NCBI GenBank assembly: GCA_024274855.1
Contig: JAJSAJ010000285.1
Span: 1 to 15,977, forward strand
Direction of reading: 5' to 3'
Length of the DNA: 15,977 nt
Source: Planctomycetota bacterium
Lineage (GTDB): Bacteria; Planctomycetota; Planctomycetia; Pirellulales; Pirellulaceae
Shown here: one piece after another, positions 7,225 through 12,768 of the stretch
Position numbering within the stretch: position 1 is the stretch's first letter
Layout: every line of letters starts with the position of its first letter
Made by a program: the position numbers and the translations under genes
The notes under the pieces: model-generated
The model's input: the letters and a program-made list of their open reading frames with translations, nothing else
Told to the model about the DNA's origin: nothing
The model's database searches: none

Positions 7225-7779
7225 CCTGCTCACTCTGCTTCAAGAAAAAAACGTAACCGTTCATGGCGAGAGTGCGTGGAGGGTCAGTTGTCACTGGAAA
7301 GAGTATGACCCCGCTGCGCTGCCTCCCTCGATGATAAATGAGTAACGCCAAATGACGAATGATAAATCGGGCGTGTGGGAAATCGGGGAAAACTCTGGTG
7401 CTAACGCGATGGTAGACGAAAACCCCGTGAATGACTACAAAAAACCTTTCTTGCCATGTGACGCAAAAGCCGTTGAACCCAGGTAATGTCCCGGGGCTGG
7501 TGAGTCCGAACAACCCGGCGAGCGCGAACAGACCAGCCGACTTGGCCTGCCATGGCTCATTGATGGCATAATAGCGGCATTTTGCCTGTTGGACAGATCT
7601 CTAGGCATGGATAAAACAGGCAGAATAGGAAGGTGGTTTTGGTTGGCAATTGCTGAAATGTGTGGGGAGACCGTTTCTCCGGTCCGCGAATCGTGTATTT
7701 TGGAATGGTGCTGGGGGGCGGTTTCCGTCCGCCCCAGTTTTCTTGTTCGACGGTCGTCGGGTCCCGTGCTGGAGTCACC
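7225..7779. other. 555-bp divergent intergenic region with repeats
   Basis: This is the gap between the divergent rtcB and dehydratase genes. It contains GGGTCA...TGACCC as an inverted repeat (7281-7286 / 7306-7311), two copies of atgataaat near 7330-7368, and an inverted repeat ATTTTGCCTGTT / AACAGGCAGAAT (7579-7590 / 7615-7626, 11 of 12 paired). A minus-strand frame is open from about 7602 to 7127 but lacks a good start and any domain. The right end is the leader of the dehydratase gene, with a terminator-like hairpin listed separately. Confidence 0.5.
7715..7744 (+). terminator. Terminator-like hairpin in dehydratase leader
   Basis: GGGGCGG (7715-7721), loop TTTCCGT, then CCGCCCC (7729-7735), followed by AG and TTTTCTT. 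This has the form of an intrinsic terminator on the plus strand, but no plus-strand gene lies upstream (rtcB points the other way). It sits 36-65 nt before the dehydratase ATG, so it may be a leader attenuator or part of a repeat. Confidence 0.4.
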
Positions 7780-8958
7780 ATGAAAATAGAACGCATTGAG
7801 ACGCTGGTCTGTCATGCTCGGATGCGGAATTGGGTGTTCGTCAAAGTGATCACGGATCAACCGGGGTTGGTTGGCTGGGGTGAGGCGACATTGGAGTGGC
7901 ACACTCGCAGTGTGGTTGGTGCCGTAGAAGACCTGGCGTCGCTTTTAATTGGCGAGGACCCGACGCGTGTCGAGCACTTGTGGCAAGTGATGTGGCGGCA
8001 GCATTTCTGGCACGGAAGCGGGATCGTCCGCGCGACGGCCATTGCGGGACTCGATCTAGCTTTGTGGGACATTGCCGGTAAGACGCTGGGAGTTCCCTGC
8101 CACAAATTGTGGGGCGGGCCGGTTCGCGACTATGTCCGTCTCTACAGCCATCTGGGGGGCGGTAAGATGGAAAGTTTCTACGAGACACCCGTGGAAAACG
8201 CCGGACGGTTCGCCGATCTGGCACACGAAGCTGTGGAGGACGGATTTACGGCGTTCAAGGCGATGGCGGTTCCGCCCACCATGCCGATCGAAGGGCTGAA
8301 GCCGATCCGAGCGGCGACTGCCTGTGTGGCAGCCATTCGAGATGCGGTTGGGGACGATATCGATGTGATGGTCGATTGCCACGCACGTCCCTCACCGGCC
8401 ATGGGATTGCAGTTTGCCAAGGCGATGGAGCCCTATGGCCTGTATTTTTTTGAGGAGCCGTGTTGGCCCGAGTCGGTTGAGGGGCTGGCAATGATCAATG
8501 CGGCGGTCTCCACGCCAATTGCGACCGGCGAGCGGGTTACCCAGCTGCCTGCGTTTCGGGATCTGTTTGCACGTCGCGCGTGCGAGATCTGTCAGTTGGA
8601 TATCACGCATTGTGGTGGACTGACGGAAGCACGACGCGTGGCCGCATTGGCCGAAAGCTATCGCATTGCCCTGGCACCTCACAATCCCCAGGGGCCAGTC
8701 AGCACGGCCGCTTCTTTGGAATTTGGCTTCTCGCAGCCCAGTTATATTATTTGTGAGTCCGTACACAGCGATGTGCCGTGGCGCGAGGATGTGGTGGAAG
8801 AAGGGTTCGTGGTCGATCCCAAGACACGAACCGTTCGACCTAACATGCGTCCTGGGCTCGGGATTTCAATTGATGACAACGAAGTGCGCAAGCACCCGTT
8901 CCAGCAAGAGGCCCTCCAACGCGTCTTTTATCGTGACGGTAGCGTTGGCGATTGGTAG
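7780..8958 (+). CDS. D-galactonate dehydratase-like enolase-superfamily enzyme
   Basis: 392-residue cytoplasmic enzyme of the mandelate racemase/muconate-lactonizing group, closely patterned on E. coli DgoD (382 residues). DgoD dehydrates D-galactonate to 2-keto-3-deoxygalactonate. ATG at 7780 follows GGAG by 5 nt; the frame extends upstream to 7660 without family features. Shared landmarks are GLVGWGEATLEWHTRSV, LIGEDPTRVEHLWQVM, AIAGLDLALWDIAGK, the metal/base pair Asp199 and His201 (VDCHAR), Glu225 in FFEEP, Glu251 in TGERV, His301 in LAPHNPQGPVS, and the C-terminal YRDGSVGDW. All key residues of the dehydratase active site appear present. No signal peptide. It is followed by the AKR gene on the same strand, 163 nt downstream. 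Exact substrate (galactonate or another aldonic/uronic acid) is inferred, so I give no gene symbol. Confidence 0.9.
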   Translation: MKIERIETLVCHARMRNWVFVKVITDQPGLVGWGEATLEWHTRSVVGAVEDLASLLIGEDPTRVEHLWQVMWRQHFWHGSGIVRATAIAGLDLALWDIAGKTLGVPCHKLWGGPVRDYVRLYSHLGGGKMESFYETPVENAGRFADLAHEAVEDGFTAFKAMAVPPTMPIEGLKPIRAATACVAAIRDAVGDDIDVMVDCHARPSPAMGLQFAKAMEPYGLYFFEEPCWPESVEGLAMINAAVSTPIATGERVTQLPAFRDLFARRACEICQLDITHCGGLTEARRVAALAESYRIALAPHNPQGPVSTAASLEFGFSQPSYIICESVHSDVPWREDVVEEGFVVDPKTRTVRPNMRPGLGISIDDNEVRKHPFQQEALQRVFYRDGSVGDW

Positions 8959-9031
8959 AATCGCGAGAGTCGCGACCAGCCAGTGGCGCCGTTGGTTCGC
9001 TTGGAGGGCGACGTGGCGGCACGGTATTTCG

Positions 9032-9063
9032 TCGGTCGACGGCCTGAAAGACCATCGTACGGT
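9032..9063 (+). repeat. 32-bp repeat, copy 2 (upstream of AKR gene)
   Basis: Identical over 32 bases to the reverse complement of 5055-5086. It is oriented with the downstream AKR gene and ends 58 nt before its GTG. Immediately overlapping its end is a further hairpin, GGTTGT-TGATG-ACAACC (9061-9077), not present in copy 1. The spacer to each gene shows only scattered similarity (AGGT..GA, GCAC, a purine-rich ribosome binding site). Confidence 0.8.
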
Positions 9064-9121
9064 TGTTGATGACAACCATCAGGTTGACATGTGCACTTGC
9101 CTCTGAAGGGAGATCTCGAGA

Positions 9122-10144
9122 GTGTCCAAGCCAGATCATGCGAATATTCACAGGCGGACGTTTGTTCAAACAAGTGGACTCGCAGCCGGCGGCGCGTTGC
9201 TGGGGCAGAGCGGGCTCTGTCACGCGGCCGAAGATCGGCCCGTGGAGGTCGAACCGGATACGGTTGCCGGCCCACTGGCGCGTCGTACACTCGGACGTAC
9301 CGGCCAGTCCATAACGACCATGACATTGGGAACCGCCCCGTGTGGGCTCTGTCCAAAAATCCATCCACCGGAGATCGCGAAGATCGTCACGACCGCGTTG
9401 GATTTGGGTATCACGTCAATCGACACAGCGCCAGCCTACAAGCAGTCGGAAGAAGGGATCGGCCTGGCCCTCGGGCAACGAAGGAAAGATGTGTTTCTGG
9501 CAACAAAAGTTCTGGCCAAGACCGTCGAAGAAGCGGAAAAATCCCTGACGAATTCGTTTCGTTTGTTACGAACCGACTGGATCGACTTGGTCTATTACCA
9601 CAGTGTTGGTGTTCAGGATGTCCAGCGGGCGATGCTGCCGGGCGGAGTTTTCAATTGGCTTGTCAAACAAAAAAAAGCAGGGAAGTTCCGGTACCTGGGA
9701 ATTTCGGGGCACAATCGGCCGGGCCGATTCCTGCCTCTCTTGGAAACCGACCAAGTGGATGTTCTGTTGGCCGTGATCAACTTTGTCGACCAGCATACGT
9801 ATCGGTTTGAAGAAAAAGTACTGCCGGTCGCGAGAAAACACAATGCTGGAATTGTCGCGATGAAAGTCTTCGGTGGTGCGAGTCGTCGTGCCGGGTCGTA
9901 CGAGAATCCGAAGGCGCCGCCGGAACTGGATTTGAAGTACCTGGATCAGGCGATTGGTTACGCATTGAGCGTGCCGGGCGTGGCGACGGCAAACCTGGGC
10001 GCGCACAATGTAGATCAGGTGCGCAAGAATGTGGCCATGGTTCGCGCCTTCAAACGCCTTTCGGGCGAGCAGCAGCGTGCGCTGGCCCAACTGGGCAAGC
10101 AGCTTGCCGGTAAATGGGGAGACCATTTCGGACCCGTGGCTTAA
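9122..10144 (+). CDS. Tat-exported aldo/keto reductase
   Basis: 340-residue NAD(P)H-type oxidoreductase of the aldo/keto reductase superfamily. GTG start at 9122 is supported by GAAGGGAG 9 nt upstream and opens into a twin-arginine signal: HRRTFVQTSGLAAGGALLG (10-28), ending near CHAAE (33-37). Catalytic tetrad: Asp101 and Tyr106 (SIDTAPAY), Lys129 (ATKVL), His160 (YYHS). Later YLGISGHN (191-198) and VINFVDQHTY are typical barrel strands. It resembles planctomycete Tat-type predicted oxidoreductases and not the four-cluster ferredoxin variants, as no CxxCxxC cluster is seen. Export of a folded cofactor-containing enzyme by Tat fits the family. It follows the dehydratase and is closed by a terminator. 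A role in oxidising or reducing a sugar in the periplasm is inferred only. Confidence 0.9.
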   Translation: MSKPDHANIHRRTFVQTSGLAAGGALLGQSGLCHAAEDRPVEVEPDTVAGPLARRTLGRTGQSITTMTLGTAPCGLCPKIHPPEIAKIVTTALDLGITSIDTAPAYKQSEEGIGLALGQRRKDVFLATKVLAKTVEEAEKSLTNSFRLLRTDWIDLVYYHSVGVQDVQRAMLPGGVFNWLVKQKKAGKFRYLGISGHNRPGRFLPLLETDQVDVLLAVINFVDQHTYRFEEKVLPVARKHNAGIVAMKVFGGASRRAGSYENPKAPPELDLKYLDQAIGYALSVPGVATANLGAHNVDQVRKNVAMVRAFKRLSGEQQRALAQLGKQLAGKWGDHFGPVA

Positions 10145-10167
10145 AGCTGGATACGTCCGAGAGAATC

Positions 10168-10201
10168 AGCAGTTGTGTATCAGCTGCTTTTGTTCTTTTT
10201 T
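10168..10201 (+). terminator. Rho-independent terminator after AKR gene
   Basis: AGCAGTTG (10168-10175), loop TGTAT, CAGCTGCT (10181-10188) gives an 8-bp stem with one G-T pair, followed by a T-rich tract (10188-10201, 11 T of 14). It begins 24 nt after the AKR stop and so ends the dehydratase-AKR unit. Confidence 0.75.
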
Positions 10202-10228
10202 CGTAAACGATTACGATTGTGGTATTAT
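10201..10228 (+). promoter_or_regulatory. Candidate promoter/operator of esterase fusion
   Basis: An inverted repeat TCGTAA-ACGA-TTACGA (10201-10216) is followed by TATTAT (10223-10228), a plausible -10 box 62 nt before the next start codon. The -35 region is weak. The inverted repeat could be a regulator binding site overlapping the promoter. Confidence 0.3.
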
Positions 10229-10290
10229 ACACTTTTGTCATCGTGACTGGTCCCGATTGAAGGTTTTGGCCCGTGCCTGAGGGGAATTAC

Positions 10291-12687
10291 ATGGTCGAGC
10301 ACGTCGTACGGTTATCGAGTGGGTTGCGTGGGCGGATCCTCGCGGTTTCGTTGTTTATGCGATATTCCGGTTCCATTTCATTGTCCCCGATGGTTTCTTC
10401 ACGGCGGCGTTGCCTTTCGCCGGAGACAGGTGCTGGCCGACTGATTGCAGGGATTGTTGTTGCCGGTTTCTTATGGCTGGTCCCGCCGTCGCTTGCCGGT
10501 CCGATTCGGTGTCGAGTGGTTGCTCACCGGGGCGCCATGTCCGAGAGGCCCGAGAATACACTGCCCGCGTTTGCTCGTGCCATCGAGCTTGGTGCATCAG
10601 CCATTGAAATGGATGTTCGAACGAGCAAAGACGGCGTGCTGTTCCTGCTGCATGACCCGACACTCGACCGGACAACCGACGGGCATGGTGTCGCCAGCCA
10701 GTTGACAATAGGCGAGCTAAAGTCCTTGGATGCCGGGCAATCGTTCAGTCAACAGTTTCAACGCGAACGGATCCCGACGTTGCGCGAGGCGTTGCGAGTC
10801 TGCCACGAGCGGATTGATGTTCTTCTTGATCTGAAAGAATCGGGCTCGCCATATGCGGCGGCCGTTGCTGAGGAAGTCCGACGCAACGGCGATACTCAGC
10901 GAACGATCCTTGGTGTGCGAAGTGTTCAGCAGGCCAAGGAGTTTCGAAAACTGTTGCCCAAGACGCGGCAGATCGGCATGATTGGAACGGCCGATCAGGT
11001 AGATGCGTTTGTTCAAGCCGGCGTCGATATCATTCGATTGTGGCCCAAGTGGCTGGTTGATCGAGAGCTGATTCGGCAAATCGCGGATCGATCTTACGAA
11101 TTGCAGATCAATGGAACCGAGGGGACGCTTCGGGAGACACTTTCGCTGCTGAGTTTTAAACCGGATTGGATCCTGGTCAACGATACCGGCAGGCTGGTAT
11201 CGACGTTGAAGCAGATTGAAGGACGACAATCGCGTTTTGCGGAGCTTGCTTCGCTTGTGGCATGTCAAGACGTCCCGACCGTTGTTCCATGGGTTGCCGG
11301 CCTCGACGAACCGACGTTTCTGAATCGCGACTACAAGATGCTCGAGTTGCCGCCGGAGCTCCAGGGCCGAGCTCGGTTGATGTTCAACGGCGGCCAGGGT
11401 GAGCGGGTTGTGCTGAAGTTCCGGAAACCGTCTGTTGTATTTGCCGTGTTTGAGTACAACAGTTCGGGGGTCTGGTCCTTTCCTGACAGACGGTCGCCCG
11501 CGGATTATGGTTGGCGACTTTGGCGCAAGAACGCATATCGGGGAACAAGCAATGGAGAGGTCAACGGTCGTCCGCATTTCGGCTCGATCTACTTCGGCCA
11601 GTTTGCGTCGGGGCGGCAGCTGGCCAATATGCCGCCGTGGTGGCTCTGTCTGGCCATCGTTTCACTTGAGGACGCGCAGCGGATTCCCGGGTTCCAACTG
11701 GGCGCGTCGAGTCCCCAGGTTGCCACTCCGTGGTTTTCCTATGAACAGTGGGCAACGGCCAATCGGCCGGTTGCCGCCCCAGCGTTTGAAAATCGAAAGC
11801 AGTTTTCTCAATGGCAACAAGAGGTTCGCGCGAAGTTTCTGGAGAAGTTGGTGTTTCGCTATGATCAACCACCAGAAGTGCAAACGGCCGGAAAATCGAT
11901 TGAACGCGAGCGATTCGCGCAGCAACAATTCGATGTCCTCGTTGAAGGAAAACGCATCTTCCGCTTTTTTCGACTCGTGCCGAGTCGGCCGAGTCATCTG
12001 CCGCTGCCGACGATCGTCTGCTTCATGGGGCATGGTAAAGTGGACCAGATACTTTCCGAACCGGCCAGCTATCAGCATGCGTGTGCCGCTCGTTTTGCCG
12101 AGCAGGGATATCTTGTCTATGCGATGGAGAATGTCGGCATGGAGCCGGGACGCGATACGCACATGGAACTTGATCGACTCCTGCGACTCGATGGGTTTGG
12201 ATGGTATAGCCTGTTGTTTGCCCACCAACGCATCTTGATGAAGCATGTGTTTGCGGACTCACAAGTCGACACGGCTCGCGTCGGTGTCGCCGGTGTGTCG
12301 ACCGGGGGCCTGTTGGCCCTGACCGCAGCCGCCATGGAACCGCGTATCGCCGCCGCATCGGTGCAGGGTATCTATGGGAGTATGCGCGTTTCGTTTATAC
12401 AAGATCGCAATCGCCATTGTGGCTGCGGCGCGATTCCGGGATTACTGCCTGAGTTTGACTTGCCCGAGCTGGCACTGTTGGTGTTGCCGCGCGCGTTGCA
12501 CGTCTCCAACGCGGCGAAAGACGGGTTCAGCCCCGAGGAATCGGTGCGCTGTATTGACTTGGTCGCGCCGTGGTTTGAGGCGGCCGGCGCCGATCGACCA
12601 GTCTTTACACGTCCTGCCGGGGGCCATGAGTTTGCATTGGATCCGGCCTTGGAGTTCTTTCATGCCCAATTTGTGCGTCCCAAGTAG
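10291..12687 (+). CDS. Glycerophosphodiesterase / acetyl-esterase-like fusion
   Basis: 798-residue two-enzyme fusion. ATG at 10291 is chosen for GAGGGG 6 nt upstream; a GTG six codons earlier (10273) is weaker. A hydrophobic segment near 50-70 (RLIAGIVVAGFLWLVPPSLAG) probably exports or anchors it after a long N-terminal stretch. Residues about 76-310 are a glycerophosphodiester phosphodiesterase barrel: AHRG (78-81), Glu106 and Asp108 (IEMDV), HDPTLDRTTDG (121-131), and DLKES, all the usual catalytic and metal positions. Residues about 345-460 are an unrecognised, aromatic-rich beta domain. Residues about 505-798 are an alpha/beta hydrolase like planctomycete acetyl-xylan esterases: nucleophile Ser670 in GVSTGG, the HCGCGAIPGLLPEFD motif, likely Asp744 and His779 (GGHEF). 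It lies after a terminator, so it has its own promoter, and converges with the GH2 gene. Substrates are not readable. Confidence 0.87.
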   Translation: MVEHVVRLSSGLRGRILAVSLFMRYSGSISLSPMVSSRRRCLSPETGAGRLIAGIVVAGFLWLVPPSLAGPIRCRVVAHRGAMSERPENTLPAFARAIELGASAIEMDVRTSKDGVLFLLHDPTLDRTTDGHGVASQLTIGELKSLDAGQSFSQQFQRERIPTLREALRVCHERIDVLLDLKESGSPYAAAVAEEVRRNGDTQRTILGVRSVQQAKEFRKLLPKTRQIGMIGTADQVDAFVQAGVDIIRLWPKWLVDRELIRQIADRSYELQINGTEGTLRETLSLLSFKPDWILVNDTGRLVSTLKQIEGRQSRFAELASLVACQDVPTVVPWVAGLDEPTFLNRDYKMLELPPELQGRARLMFNGGQGERVVLKFRKPSVVFAVFEYNSSGVWSFPDRRSPADYGWRLWRKNAYRGTSNGEVNGRPHFGSIYFGQFASGRQLANMPPWWLCLAIVSLEDAQRIPGFQLGASSPQVATPWFSYEQWATANRPVAAPAFENRKQFSQWQQEVRAKFLEKLVFRYDQPPEVQTAGKSIERERFAQQQFDVLVEGKRIFRFFRLVPSRPSHLPLPTIVCFMGHGKVDQILSEPASYQHACAARFAEQGYLVYAMENVGMEPGRDTHMELDRLLRLDGFGWYSLLFAHQRILMKHVFADSQVDTARVGVAGVSTGGLLALTAAAMEPRIAAASVQGIYGSMRVSFIQDRNRHCGCGAIPGLLPEFDLPELALLVLPRALHVSNAAKDGFSPEESVRCIDLVAPWFEAAGADRPVFTRPAGGHEFALDPALEFFHAQFVRPK

Positions 12688-12768
12688 GTCCACGGATGGC
12701 AAGGCGTCCCACGGATAGGAGGGGGAAGCACGTCAGACGTTTTTTGGGTCGACCGGCGGCCGCATCGG
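12688..12768. other. Convergent 3' intergenic spacer
   Basis: 81-bp gap between the convergent esterase-fusion and GH2 genes. It holds a direct repeat of ccacggat (12690-12697 and 12709-12716). A very short ACGT-CAG-ACGT stem followed by six T (12730-12745) may be a weak terminator for the plus-strand gene. Confidence 0.35.

Noticed and set aside
7127..7902. Minus-strand open frames across the rtcB-dehydratase gap
   Set aside because: They overlap both real genes in other frames, lack good starts and show no domain; kept only as part of the intergenic description.
8961..8975. TCGCGA-gag-TCGCGA after the dehydratase stop as a terminator
   Set aside because: A short stem with no T-tract; each arm is a self-palindrome, so the pairing may be incidental.
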